Positions 16,534 to 24,086 of a stretch of 64,000 bases of DNA are shown piece after piece (the first letter of the stretch is position 1; every line of letters starts with the position of its first letter). The stretch lies in contig NZ_CP023694.1 of the NCBI RefSeq assembly GCF_008705135.1, forward strand, positions 3,887,001 to 3,951,000. The letters run 5' to 3'. Origin of the DNA: Streptomyces coeruleorubidus. GTDB taxonomy: Bacteria > Actinomycetota > Actinomycetes > Streptomycetales > Streptomycetaceae. The notes below the pieces were generated by a model. That model made no database searches. It saw only the letters and a list, made by a program, of their open reading frames with translations, and was not told where the DNA came from. The position numbers were made by a program, and so were the translations under genes.

Positions 16534-16983
16534 CTAGATCCGCCACCGAGACGTCCGGACGAGTTCCACGCGGCCGGTGCGTGCACTGCGGCGTCTGCGG
16601 TGGGTATGCCGTGCGAGGGGTCTCCCCACGGCCAGTGACACGGCGACGAGTACGACGACGGCCGGCGCGCCGAGGGGAAGCTCGTCGGCCGGCTGGGCCG
16701 CGGTCCGGACGATCACGTCGGCCGCACAGTCCGCAGCACCGTCGGGGACGTGAGGGCTGTGGGGACCGTGGGGTCCATGCGGCTCCTCGCCTGCGGCCAT
16801 CACCGAGAATCCGGCAGGCACGGGCACCGGTTCGTGCGTCTCCTGAGGCACGCCGTGCAGGACGGCGCACAGCACGAGTGCCATCACGAGGGCGCCGCGG
16901 ATCGCCGCGACGAGTCGGCGCCCCGGGCGAGAGCCGGATGGGGCCCATGGGGCATGCGTGAGCGTACGGATATGTGTCGGCAC
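16534..16983 (-). CDS. Small membrane protein with His-rich loop
   Basis: A 149-residue protein with an N-terminal helix (LVAAIRGALVMALVLCAVLH), an outer loop with a Pro-Gly-His run (EEPHGPHGPHSPHVPDG), and a second helix (APAVVVLVAVSLAVG) before a basic tail. This topology mirrors the DUF6153 protein at 13305. GGAGG five bases before the GTG at 16983 fixes the start. His residues suggest metal binding at the cell surface. I do not recognise a named family. Confidence 0.65.
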   Translation of the reverse strand: MPTHIRTLTHAPWAPSGSRPGRRLVAAIRGALVMALVLCAVLHGVPQETHEPVPVPAGFSVMAAGEEPHGPHGPHSPHVPDGAADCAADVIVRTAAQPADELPLGAPAVVVLVAVSLAVGRPLARHTHRRRRSARTGRVELVRTSRWRI

Positions 16984-17088
16984 AGGTCCTCCGCGCTGCT
17001 GCCACGTCTCCGGCAAGGACGGAGTGAGGCGCAGACATGGGTGGGGGCAGGACGGCTTCGACGAGCCGGTCGGAGGAACTCCGTACCC

Positions 17089-17547
17089 CTAGACCTGCTG
17101 CACTACGGAGGCTGCTCTCAGAGCCACGGGAGACGCGCCGCCCATGGGGCCACCGGCGGCCGGCCCTCGAACGGTCGAGGCGCCGTAGGAACGGGACGAT
17201 TCGCGAACCGCCGCCGTGGAGCAGGGAGATGCCAGGGCTGAGCCCTGCTGAGGCTGCCCGGACACGCAGTGCTCGCCAGGATGTGACGGCCCATGGCCGC
17301 CATGCTGATCGTCGGATTCCGCGGCGACCGGCGGCGCGGGCTCGACGGCTGCGCCGCGAACACCGTCGGCCGACGGTGCGGCGAGGACCGTCGCGCCGGC
17401 GGAGAGGTGCCCCTGGGCACTCTCCACGTGCACGCCGTGCGTGACGAGGACACCGAACAGGAGCACGGCCAAGGCCAGCACGCGCGACAGCGGACCCGCA
17501 CCGGAGCGGGTCCTGACGCTGCGCCAGGGCGACCAAGCCGTAACCAT
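17089..17547 (-). CDS. Exported His-rich protein of unknown family
   Basis: A 152-residue protein with one N-terminal hydrophobic segment (RVLALAVLLFGVLVTHGVHV), which may be a signal peptide or anchor. A low-complexity outer part follows with QHGGHGPSHPGEHC. The SHPGEHC segment with its single Cys recalls other small proteins of metal clusters. AGGA precedes the ATG at 17547. Between two other His-rich exported proteins on the same strand; function unknown. Confidence 0.6.
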   Translation of the reverse strand: MVTAWSPWRSVRTRSGAGPLSRVLALAVLLFGVLVTHGVHVESAQGHLSAGATVLAAPSADGVRGAAVEPAPPVAAESDDQHGGHGPSHPGEHCVSGQPQQGSALASPCSTAAVRESSRSYGASTVRGPAAGGPMGGASPVALRAASVVQQV

Positions 17548-17598
17548 GCCGTGATCCTAGCGGCTCGCCGGCCGTGGTCGCCCACGGTCCCGCTCACC

Positions 17599-18594
17599 TC
17601 AGTGTGTGTGCCCGGTCTCTTCCTCTTCCTCGGCGGACCGGCTCCGCGAGGGCTGCTCGGACTCGTCCGCCGCACCGCCCGCGTGCACCGTGAAGGCCGC
17701 GGTACGGACCGTGCCCTCGTGCTGGAAGTCCAGGAACAGGCGGTACGCGCCGGCGCTCGGCGCCGTCGCGGTGAACGACACCTCGGGGCCGGGCTTCGTC
17801 CTGCCGTCGCCGGGCTCGCCGTTGGGGTGGACGTGCAGGTAGGCGAGGTCGCCGGAGCGCAGGGCGACAAGGTGGCCGTAAGCACCAAGGTAGGGCTGGA
17901 GGTTGCGGACCGGCTTGCCGTTCTTCGCCACCATCAGCGTGAGTTCGCCGGCCTTGCCAGGGGTCAGCGCGCCTCGCAGCTTCACCTCGTAGCCGTCGAC
18001 CTTCGCCGTGGTGTTGTGCTCGGGCAGCTCGCCGGGCTCGTACGGCCCGGACGCGGCGAGGTCGGCACCGAGGGTGAGCGCTTCGCCGCCCTTCGGCTTG
18101 AAGTCGGCGAAGACGCGGTAGCCGCCGGCCTCGGGCAGGTTCACGGGCGTCGACCAGGTGCCGTCCGCGGCCCGGGTGGGGTGCAGGTGGCGGTAGACGG
18201 TCAGGTCGCGTGAGGCGACGATCAGATGCAGATCCTTGCCGTGCTCGCGCTGGTACGCGGTGACCTTGCGTCCGGTCCCGTCCTGGACCACGGCGAAGCG
18301 CAGGTCGGTCTTCTTGCCTGCCTCGACGCGCGGGGTCTTCAGGTCGAGCGTGTAGCCGCTGCTGGAGATCTCGAGGCCGCCTGGCGGTGCCGCCGCGTGA
18401 CCGCCGCCCTGCGCCTCGTGGTGCCCGGCCGTCTCCTTCTCGTGCCCGGCGGACGCGTGGCCTTCGCCGTCACTGTGCGTGCCGCTCTTCGGTTCGGGCG
18501 AGACCGGGTCGACCACGCCGCCCACGCCGTAGGCGGCGCCGAACGTCGCGGCGAGCGCGGCGGCGAAGACGGTGATCCGCAGTCCGGTGTTCAT
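17599..18594 (-). CDS. Secreted His-rich protein of the copper block
   Basis: A 331-residue exported protein with an N-terminal hydrophobic signal or anchor (ITVFAAALAATFGAAYGVGG) and a His-rich linker (SDGEGHASAGHEKETAGHHE). Two beta-rich repeats follow, each with a YRHLHP or YLHVHP motif followed by FADFKP or FLDFQH, and the C-terminal tail is acidic and ends HTH. The paired HLHP/HVHP motifs suggest two equivalent metal sites. AGGAG precedes the ATG at 18594. It is divergent from copZ, sharing a region with three operator-like palindromes, so it is probably copper-induced. I do not know its family name. Confidence 0.75.
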   Translation of the reverse strand: MNTGLRITVFAAALAATFGAAYGVGGVVDPVSPEPKSGTHSDGEGHASAGHEKETAGHHEAQGGGHAAAPPGGLEISSSGYTLDLKTPRVEAGKKTDLRFAVVQDGTGRKVTAYQREHGKDLHLIVASRDLTVYRHLHPTRAADGTWSTPVNLPEAGGYRVFADFKPKGGEALTLGADLAASGPYEPGELPEHNTTAKVDGYEVKLRGALTPGKAGELTLMVAKNGKPVRNLQPYLGAYGHLVALRSGDLAYLHVHPNGEPGDGRTKPGPEVSFTATAPSAGAYRLFLDFQHEGTVRTAAFTVHAGGAADESEQPSRSRSAEEEEETGHTH

Positions 18595-18645
18595 GACCCA
18601 CTCCTAGTCTCCGGGCCGCTCGTGCATGCGACCGATACTTTCAAC

Positions 18646-18662
18646 ATACCCCCAGGGGGTAT
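18646..18662. promoter_or_regulatory. CsoR-type operator
   Basis: ATACCCCCAGGGGGTAT, a perfect palindrome of the form known for CsoR of Streptomyces. It lies 52 bp before the start of the secreted His-rich gene on the minus strand. Confidence 0.85.
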
Positions 18663-18693
18663 GAAGTCAAGTCCGGACAGCCCTTGCCATGAC

Positions 18694-18710
18694 ATACGGG
18701 TGGGGGGTAT
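18694..18710. promoter_or_regulatory. Variant CsoR-like site
   Basis: On the minus strand this reads ATACCCCCCACCCGTAT. The outer ATAC/GTAT are kept but the right G-run is replaced by CCC. It differs by one base from the site at 22030-22046 before the blaI/M56 pair. Confidence 0.5.
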
Positions 18711-18727
18711 ACATGGAGCCGTTGCAG

Positions 18728-18744
18728 ATACCCCCCAGGGGTAT
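18728..18744. promoter_or_regulatory. CsoR-type operator before copZ
   Basis: ATACCCCCCAGGGGTAT, a palindrome with a one-base offset centre, 23 bp before the GTG of copZ. A second small palindrome, AACTACTAGTT (18746-18756), follows directly. Confidence 0.85.
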
Positions 18745-18767
18745 GAACTACTAGTTGCGGAGGACCC

Positions 18768-19040
18768 GTGTCGAACTGCTGCACCCCTGACGGAAGCTGC
18801 CACACCACGACGGAGATCAAGACCACCTACAAGGTCGGCGGCGTGGGCAGCGCGCACTGCCAGGGCGTCGTCCGGAAGGCGGTGGGCGGCCTGGACGAGG
18901 TCACCGCGGTCGAGGTCGAGATCGGCACCGGTCTGGTCACGGTGACGACCGCGGCCGAGCCCGACGAGGCGCTCGACGCGCTGATCGCCAAGACCGTCGA
19001 CGAGGCCGGCTACGACTTCGCCGGCCGCGTGGCCGCCTGA
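18768..19040 (+). CDS. Heavy-metal-associated domain chaperone, CopZ-like with altered motif
   Basis: A 90-residue HMA-fold protein in the position of a copper chaperone, just upstream of copA. The normal GMTCxxC loop reads GVGSAHC here, so the first metal-binding Cys is a Ser. The N-terminus has three extra cysteines (SNCCTPDGSCH), which may supply the missing ligand. The rest of the domain (VVRKAVGGLDEVTAVEVEI and DEAGYDFAG) is well preserved. GTG start at 18768 with GCGGAGG before it, downstream of CsoR-type sites. Probably hands copper to CopA, but binding by this variant loop is unproven. Confidence 0.82.
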   Translation: MSNCCTPDGSCHTTTEIKTTYKVGGVGSAHCQGVVRKAVGGLDEVTAVEVEIGTGLVTVTTAAEPDEALDALIAKTVDEAGYDFAGRVAA

Positions 19041-19053
19041 CCCACGAGCCGGG

Positions 19054-19081
19054 CGGGGGCCGCAGATCCTCGCGGCCCCCG
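19054..19081 (+). terminator. Hairpin after copZ
   Basis: CGGGGGCCGC (19054-19063) pairs perfectly with GCGGCCCCCG (19072-19081), followed by a pyrimidine-rich run. It would separate copZ from copA or attenuate read-through. Confidence 0.65.
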
Positions 19082-19093
19082 TTCTCCCTGTCC

Positions 19094-19189
19094 TCTCGCG
19101 CACCTCTTCCTTCGTACAACCCTCCTTTCGCGCATCTCTTCTTTCGCGCATCTCTTCTTTCGCGCATCTCTTCTTTCGCGCATCGCGTC
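19094..19189. repeat. Six 16-bp tandem repeats in the copA leader
   Basis: Unit TTTCGCGCATCTCTTC occurs three times exactly (19126-19173), followed by one variant (19174-19189). Two degenerate copies precede (19094-19109, 19110-19125). The array lies between the copZ terminator and the copA start, so it is probably in the 5' leader of copA. On the plus strand it is pyrimidine-rich. 16 is not a multiple of three, so it is not coding. Confidence 0.8.
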
Positions 19190-19209
19190 CGTGAGTCCGA
19201 GGAGCAGAC

Positions 19210-21483
19210 ATGACCACCACCACGCCCGGCGCCGCCGAGGTCGAACTCGCCATCGGCGGCATGACCTGCGCCTCGTGCGCCGCCCGGATCGAGAAGAAGC
19301 TCAACCGCCTCGACGGCGTCGAGGCCACCGTCAACTACGCCACCGAGAAGGCGAAGGTCACCTTCCGCGAGGACGTGACCGTCTCGGACCTGATCGCGAC
19401 GGTCGAGGCCACCGGCTACACCGCGCGGGAGCCCCGGCCCGAGACCGCCCGCTCCGACGACTCGGCGTCCGGTGAGGGCCCGGCCCAGGAGGAGAGCGAC
19501 GAGCTGCGGCCGCTGCGCCAGCGGCTGACCGCCGCTGTGGCGCTCGCCGTCCCCGTGATCGCGATGGCCATGGTCCCGGCGCTGCAGTTCGAGTACTGGC
19601 AGTGGCTCTCGCTCACGCTGGCGGCCCCCGTGGTGACGTACGCCGCCTGGCCCTTCCACAAGGCCGCCTGGACGAACGCCAAGCACGGTGCCGCCACGAT
19701 GGACACGCTGATCTCCGTCGGTACCTCGGCGGCGTTCCTGTGGTCCCTGTGGGCACTGTTCTTCGGCACCGCCGGCACGCCCGGCATGACCCACCCCTTC
19801 GAGCTCACCATCGCCCGCACCGACGGCGCCGGGAACATCTACCTGGAGGCCGCGGCCGGCGTCACCGCCTTCATCCTGGCCGGGCGCTACTTCGAGGCGC
19901 GCTCCAAGCGGAAGGCGGGGGCGGCGCTGAAGGCCCTGCTGGAGCTCGGCGCCAAGGAAGTCACGGTGGTGCGGGGCGGCCGGGAAGAGCTCATTCCCGT
20001 CGGCGAGCTGAAGGTCGGCGACCGGTTCCTGGTGCGGCCCGGTGAGAAGATCGCCACCGACGGTGTGGTCGTCGAGGGGTCGTCCGCCGTGGACGCCTCC
20101 ATGCTCACCGGCGAGTCGGTTCCGGTCGAGGTCGGCACCGGGGACGCCGTCACCGGTGCCACGCTGAACGCCGGCGGCCGCCTGGTCGTCGAGGCCACCC
20201 GCGTCGGCGCCGACACCCAGCTCGCCCGCATGGCCAAGCTGGTGGAGGACGCGCAGAACGGCAAGGCCGCCGCACAGCGGCTCGCCGACAGGATCTCCGC
20301 GGTCTTCGTACCGGTCGTGATCGCCCTGGCGCTCGGCACCCTGGGCTTCTGGCTCGGCAACGGCGCCGGACTGACCGCCGCCTTCACCGCCGCGGTCGCC
20401 GTCCTGATCATCGCCTGCCCGTGCGCCCTGGGCCTGGCCACCCCGACCGCCCTCATGGTCGGCACCGGGCGCGGCGCCCAGCTCGGCATCCTCATCAAGG
20501 GCCCGGAGGTCCTGGAGACGACGCGCAAGGTCGACACCATCATCCTGGACAAGACCGGCACCGTCACCACCGGCAAGATGACCCTGCTCGCCGTGCACAC
20601 CGCCGACGGCACCGGCGAGGACGACGTCCTGCGCCTCGCCGGCGCCCTGGAGCACTCCTCGGAGCACCCCATCGCCCAGGCCGTCGCCTCCGGCGCCGCC
20701 GCCCGGGTCGGCACGCTCCCCGCTCCGGAGGACTTCGCCAACATCGCCGGCCTCGGCGTCCAGGGCATCGTCGAGGGCCACGCGGTCCTGGTCGGACGCG
20801 AGAAGCTGCTGGACGAGTGGGCGATGTCCCTGCCGGAGGAGCTGCGGCGTGCCAAGGCCGAGGCCGAGGCGGCCGGGCGGACCGCCATCGCGGTCGCCTG
20901 GGACGGCGAGGCCCGCGCGGTCCTGGAGGTCGCCGACGCCGTCAAGGAGACCAGCCCGGAGGCCATCGAGCGGCTGCGCGGGCTCGGCCTCACCCCCATC
21001 CTGCTGACGGGTGACAACAAGGCGGTCGCCGAGGCCGTCGCCGCGGAGGTGGGCATCGCGCCCGAGCACGTGATCGCCGAGGTCATGCCGCAGGACAAGG
21101 TCGATGTCGTCAAGCGCCTCCAGGACGAGGGCCGTTCGGTCGCGATGGTCGGCGACGGTGTCAACGACGCGGCCGCACTGGCTCAGGCCGACCTGGGCCT
21201 GGCGATGGGAACGGGTACGGACGCCGCGATCGAGGCGGGAGACCTGACGCTCGTGCGGGGCGACCTGAGGGCCGCGGCGGACGCCATCCGCCTGTCCCGC
21301 AAGACGCTGGGCACGATCAAGTCCAACCTCTTCTGGGCCTTCGCCTACAACGTCGCCGCGCTGCCGCTCGCCGCCGCCGGTCTGCTCAACCCGATGATCG
21401 CCGGAGCGGCCATGGCCTTCTCCTCGGTCTTCGTGGTCGGCAACAGCCTGCGGCTGCGCGGCTTCCAGCCCGCCGACCGCTGA
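19210..21483 (+). CDS. copA: Copper-exporting P1B-type ATPase
   Basis: A 757-residue membrane pump that expels Cu(I) using ATP. It has an N-terminal HMA domain with GGMTCASC (Cys20, Cys23) and paired helices. The actuator loop TGES follows, then the CPC ion site (Cys403-Pro-Cys405, in IIACPCALGLATP), phosphorylation site DKTGT (Asp447), TGDN and GDGVNDAA (from Gly648). Length and order are standard. The ATG at 19210 has GAGGAG upstream. The gene is followed 31 bp later by csoR, forming a copper-controlled operon with copZ upstream. Confidence 0.96.
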   Translation: MTTTTPGAAEVELAIGGMTCASCAARIEKKLNRLDGVEATVNYATEKAKVTFREDVTVSDLIATVEATGYTAREPRPETARSDDSASGEGPAQEESDELRPLRQRLTAAVALAVPVIAMAMVPALQFEYWQWLSLTLAAPVVTYAAWPFHKAAWTNAKHGAATMDTLISVGTSAAFLWSLWALFFGTAGTPGMTHPFELTIARTDGAGNIYLEAAAGVTAFILAGRYFEARSKRKAGAALKALLELGAKEVTVVRGGREELIPVGELKVGDRFLVRPGEKIATDGVVVEGSSAVDASMLTGESVPVEVGTGDAVTGATLNAGGRLVVEATRVGADTQLARMAKLVEDAQNGKAAAQRLADRISAVFVPVVIALALGTLGFWLGNGAGLTAAFTAAVAVLIIACPCALGLATPTALMVGTGRGAQLGILIKGPEVLETTRKVDTIILDKTGTVTTGKMTLLAVHTADGTGEDDVLRLAGALEHSSEHPIAQAVASGAAARVGTLPAPEDFANIAGLGVQGIVEGHAVLVGREKLLDEWAMSLPEELRRAKAEAEAAGRTAIAVAWDGEARAVLEVADAVKETSPEAIERLRGLGLTPILLTGDNKAVAEAVAAEVGIAPEHVIAEVMPQDKVDVVKRLQDEGRSVAMVGDGVNDAAALAQADLGLAMGTGTDAAIEAGDLTLVRGDLRAAADAIRLSRKTLGTIKSNLFWAFAYNVAALPLAAAGLLNPMIAGAAMAFSSVFVVGNSLRLRGFQPADR

Positions 21484-21514
21484 AGCGGCCGACCAGGACG
21501 GGAAGGAGGCCGCC

Positions 21515-21796
21515 GTGGCCGCAGAGCAGACCCACCGGGACGTCGTCCTGCGACGGCTCCGCCGGATCGAGGGCCAGGTGAGGGGCTTGCAGCGCATGGT
21601 CGAGGAGGAGACCTACTGCATCGATGTCCTGACCCAGGTCGCCGCCACCAACGCCGCGCTCCAGTCCTGCGCGCTGGCCCTGCTGGACGAGCACCTCAAC
21701 TGCTGCGTCACGCAGGCCATCGTGGAGGGCGGTGAGCAGGCCAGGACCAAGGTCGACGAGGCGTCCAAGGCAATCGCCCGGCTCGTACGGGCGTGA
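21515..21796 (+). CDS. csoR: CsoR copper-sensing repressor
   Basis: A 93-residue all-helical repressor. The Cu(I)-binding residues Cys35, His60 and Cys64 match the C-H-C signature of M. tuberculosis CsoR (36/61/65) almost number for number. GTG start at 21515 with AAGGAGG. In the known mechanism, Cu(I) binding releases the protein from G/C-run palindromes. Such palindromes are seen at 18646 and 18728. It is the last gene of the copA operon and is followed by a perfect terminator. Confidence 0.95.
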   Translation: MAAEQTHRDVVLRRLRRIEGQVRGLQRMVEEETYCIDVLTQVAATNAALQSCALALLDEHLNCCVTQAIVEGGEQARTKVDEASKAIARLVRA

Positions 21797-21807
21797 CCTC
21801 CAGGTTC

Positions 21808-21840
21808 CCGGGCCCGGGCGGTTCCACCGCCCGGGCCCGG
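21808..21840. terminator. Perfect 14-bp bidirectional hairpin
   Basis: CCGGGCCCGGGCGG (21808-21821) pairs exactly with 21827-21840 across a 5-base loop. It lies between csoR and a candidate convergent small gene. Confidence 0.85.
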
Positions 21841-21846
21841 AGCTGC

Positions 21847-22020
21847 TCAGGCCCCTTTGCCCGCGGGGCAGTCGGCGCTCAGCCGGAGGCTGAGGCGCAG
21901 ACACAGGCCCAGTACCTGGCGCAGCAGCACCAACTCGGCGCCGCCCAGGTCGCTTCCGCAGACCTTCGCGCACGGGCTTCTCGGGGCTCCGACGGCGATT
22001 TCCCTGCCGAGTGAGAACAT
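21847..22020 (-). CDS. Candidate small Cys-containing protein
   Basis: A possible 57-residue protein, beginning MFSLGREIAVGAPRSPCAKV and ending SADCPAGKGA, with four cysteines including CAKVC. More than 80% of third codon positions are G or C. It ends just before a perfect bidirectional terminator, as expected for a convergent gene. A copper-operator-like site (22030-22046) sits directly upstream. Against it: no good ribosome site and no family I recognise. Could be a small metal-binding peptide, or noise. Confidence 0.4.
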   Translation of the reverse strand: MFSLGREIAVGAPRSPCAKVCGSDLGGAELVLLRQVLGLCLRLSLRLSADCPAGKGA

Positions 22021-22029
22021 GAGGGCAAC

Positions 22030-22046
22030 ATACCCCCTACCCGTAT
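22030..22046. promoter_or_regulatory. Variant CsoR-like site before blaI/M56
   Basis: ATACCCCCTACCCGTAT. Differs by one base from the variant site in the copZ promoter region (18694-18710, read on the minus strand). It is 88 bp before the BlaI-type gene and directly upstream of the candidate small gene on the other strand. Confidence 0.5.
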
Positions 22047-22133
22047 ACGTGACGCCTGTGTGACCATCCTGCGGTGAAGAGGGGTGCCATACGATGTGAG
22101 GCACCTCGGTGACGGGGAAGAAGAGGGGGACGG

Positions 22134-22526
22134 GTGCGACGGCTGGGTGACCTGGAAGCCGAAATCATGGACCGGCTCTGGCGTTGGGGCCGGCCGGCCA
22201 CGGTCCGGGAGATCGTCAACGACATCAATCGCATGCGTCCGGTCGCCTACACGACGGTGATGACGGTCGCGGACATCCTCCACCGCAAGGGCCTGCTCCG
22301 CCGCGAGAAGGCCGGGCGGGCCTGGCTGTACGAACCCGAGCGCAGCCGTGAGGAATACACCGCCGCCCTCATGCAGGACGCGCTCGGCAACACCGAGGAC
22401 CGCCAGGCCGCGCTGCAGCGATTCGTGGAGCACATGTCACCGGAGGACGTGTCCGCGCTGGCTGCCGCACTGCGCGCGATGGGCCGCGTTCCCGGCAGCG
22501 CCGAGGAGCCCGGAGCACCCTCGTGA
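22134..22526 (+). CDS. BlaI/MecI/CopY-family repressor
   Basis: A 130-residue winged-helix repressor: LGDLEAEIMDRLWRWGRPAT, REIVNDIN, AYTTVMTVADILHRKGLLRR, then the dimerisation helices. Start GTG at 22134 with GAGGGGG before it. It overlaps the M56 protease gene by four bases (GTGA). In BlaI/BlaR systems the membrane protease triggers loss of the repressor. Here the pair sits at the end of a copper operon. Family certain; signal and targets unknown. Confidence 0.9.
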   Translation: MRRLGDLEAEIMDRLWRWGRPATVREIVNDINRMRPVAYTTVMTVADILHRKGLLRREKAGRAWLYEPERSREEYTAALMQDALGNTEDRQAALQRFVEHMSPEDVSALAAALRAMGRVPGSAEEPGAPS

Positions 22527-23506
22527 CCGAACTCCTCGGTTACTCAGGCGGGTTGCTCGTTCCCGGCCATCATGTGCTGCCGCCCCTGACCGTCGCCCTG
22601 GTGGCCGGAGTGCTGCTGCCGAGGGCGCTCGCCCGCAGCCACTGGGCGCACCGGACGCCCCGGCTGGCTCTCACGGTGTGGACCCTGCTCGGGCTGTCCC
22701 TCATCACTTCCGTGTCCCTGGCGGCCCTGCAAGTGCCGCTTCCGACAGCGAGCAGCCACCACTTGTCCCGCTTCACCGAGGCCTGCATCGTCTCCGGCGG
22801 CGCGGATTGCGGGCCTCTCCTCCCGAACGGCCCGGCGGGCGTGGACACCCGCGTGTGGGCGGCCCTGGTCGCGGCGGCCGCCGTGCCCGCCGCCTTCGCC
22901 GTCGCCTTCGCACGTGAACTCCTGAGCGCGAGACGTCTGCGGCTACGGCACGCCGAACTGCTGCGCCTCGTCGGCAGCAGGCGACCGGAGTTGCGTGCCA
23001 CGGTGCTGGAGCATGACACCCCGGCCGTGTACTGCCTGCCGGGTCGTGCCTCCCAAGTCGTGGTCAGTTCGGGAGCACTTGAGGTCCTGACCGGACAGCA
23101 GGTGACAGCGGTGCTGGAACACGAGCGGGCGCACATCGCCGGCCGCCACCATCTGCTGGTGGCCGCGGCCGGGGCCTTCGGTGCCCTCTTCCGTGGACTG
23201 CCCTTGGCCCGGCTGGCCCACACCGAGGTGGCGCTGTTGCTGGAGATGGCAGCCGACGACCGGGCGTTGCGCAGGTGTTCGCGGGACGCACTCGCCACCG
23301 CCCTGTACGCCGTGGCATCCGGTCAGGCGCCCCACATGGCCTTCGCGGCGGGCGGACCGTCGGCGGTGTTGCGCATGCGCCGCATCCTCACACCGCAGGA
23401 CACATACTCTCCGACCCTGCGGACGGTGTTCGTGGCACTCAGCGCGGCGGCGGCCCTGACTCCGCTCGTCCTGGCCTGCTGTTCCGTTCCGGGTATCACC
23501 GGTTGA
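22523..23506 (+). CDS. M56-family (BlaR1-like) membrane metalloprotease
   Basis: A 327-residue integral membrane protease with two helices at the N-terminus, a small outer loop with two cysteines (ACIVSGGADC), and a third helix. The cytosolic zinc-protease domain has HExxH as EHERAH (His200, Glu201, His204) followed by IAGRHH, then a C-terminal helix. Unlike BlaR1 it lacks a penicillin-binding sensor domain at the C-terminus, so it is the short form common in actinobacteria. Coupled to the BlaI-type gene, it probably relays a membrane or metal signal to it (inference). Confidence 0.88.
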   Translation: MTELLGYSGGLLVPGHHVLPPLTVALVAGVLLPRALARSHWAHRTPRLALTVWTLLGLSLITSVSLAALQVPLPTASSHHLSRFTEACIVSGGADCGPLLPNGPAGVDTRVWAALVAAAAVPAAFAVAFARELLSARRLRLRHAELLRLVGSRRPELRATVLEHDTPAVYCLPGRASQVVVSSGALEVLTGQQVTAVLEHERAHIAGRHHLLVAAAGAFGALFRGLPLARLAHTEVALLLEMAADDRALRRCSRDALATALYAVASGQAPHMAFAAGGPSAVLRMRRILTPQDTYSPTLRTVFVALSAAAALTPLVLACCSVPGITG

Positions 23507-23636
23507 CTCCGGGGCATCCTCCGGTACCCCGCCCCGTGCGCGACGACGGCTCTCCGCCTCGCGCCCGGCAGGCCCCGCCCGGAGAGGGGGGCTAACCCCA
23601 GTGCGGCGGGCGCCCCGGCTTTCTACCGTCAGTGAC

Positions 23637-24071
23637 ATGACCGGAATGGACGCGCGGGACACCGACCTGAAGAAGGAACTCGACGCCACCCTGCACGCGC
23701 GCAGGGATCTGGGCGAGGATTACGAGTCCGCGCTGGTCGACTCGTTCCTGGAGAAGGTCGACCAGCGGATCGACGGCGCGGTGGAGCGCCGGGTGCGCCG
23801 GCAGCTCGCCGAGCAGCAGATGCAGACGGCCCGGGACTCCCGGTCGCCAAGGGCCACGGACTCCTGGGGCGAGCGCTTCGGCTTCGGGATCGTCTCCCTG
23901 GTCCTGGCGGTGCCGCTGTCCGCGATCGGCGGGGGTGTGGCCCATCTGCCCGGTCTGCTCACCGCCTGGGCGGGCATCGTCGGTGTCAACGTCGTGCAGG
24001 CCGCCCGCACCAACCCGGGTCTGTTCGGCGGCCGCCGCAAGTCCTCCCGGAACAGCGACTGGGAGGACTGA
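23637..24071 (+). CDS. Membrane protein with N-terminal helical region
   Basis: A 144-residue protein. A charged, helical N-terminal half (DLKKELDATLHARRDLGEDY, VDQRIDGAVERRVRRQLAEQ) is followed by two hydrophobic stretches (FGFGIVSLVLAVPLSAIGGG and LLTAWAGIVGVNVVQAA) and a short basic tail. No clear ribosome site precedes the ATG at 23637, so the message may be leaderless; 23646 is an alternative. It marks the return to core-type genes after the metal block. No function assigned. Confidence 0.72.
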   Translation: MTGMDARDTDLKKELDATLHARRDLGEDYESALVDSFLEKVDQRIDGAVERRVRRQLAEQQMQTARDSRSPRATDSWGERFGFGIVSLVLAVPLSAIGGGVAHLPGLLTAWAGIVGVNVVQAARTNPGLFGGRRKSSRNSDWED

Positions 24072-24086
24072 GCGGGCACGCGCCGT

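Noticed and set aside
19094..19189. Possible CRISPR array
   Set aside because: The 16-bp units are directly adjacent without spacers, there is no leader and no cas gene. The same holds for the arrays at 34801 and 50200.
18937..21597. An 886-codon open frame on the minus strand opposite copA and csoR
   Set aside because: It is the antisense shadow of two certain genes; its composition is Gly/Arg/Asp-rich and has no domain. It also reads the 16-bp repeats as nonsense peptide repeats.
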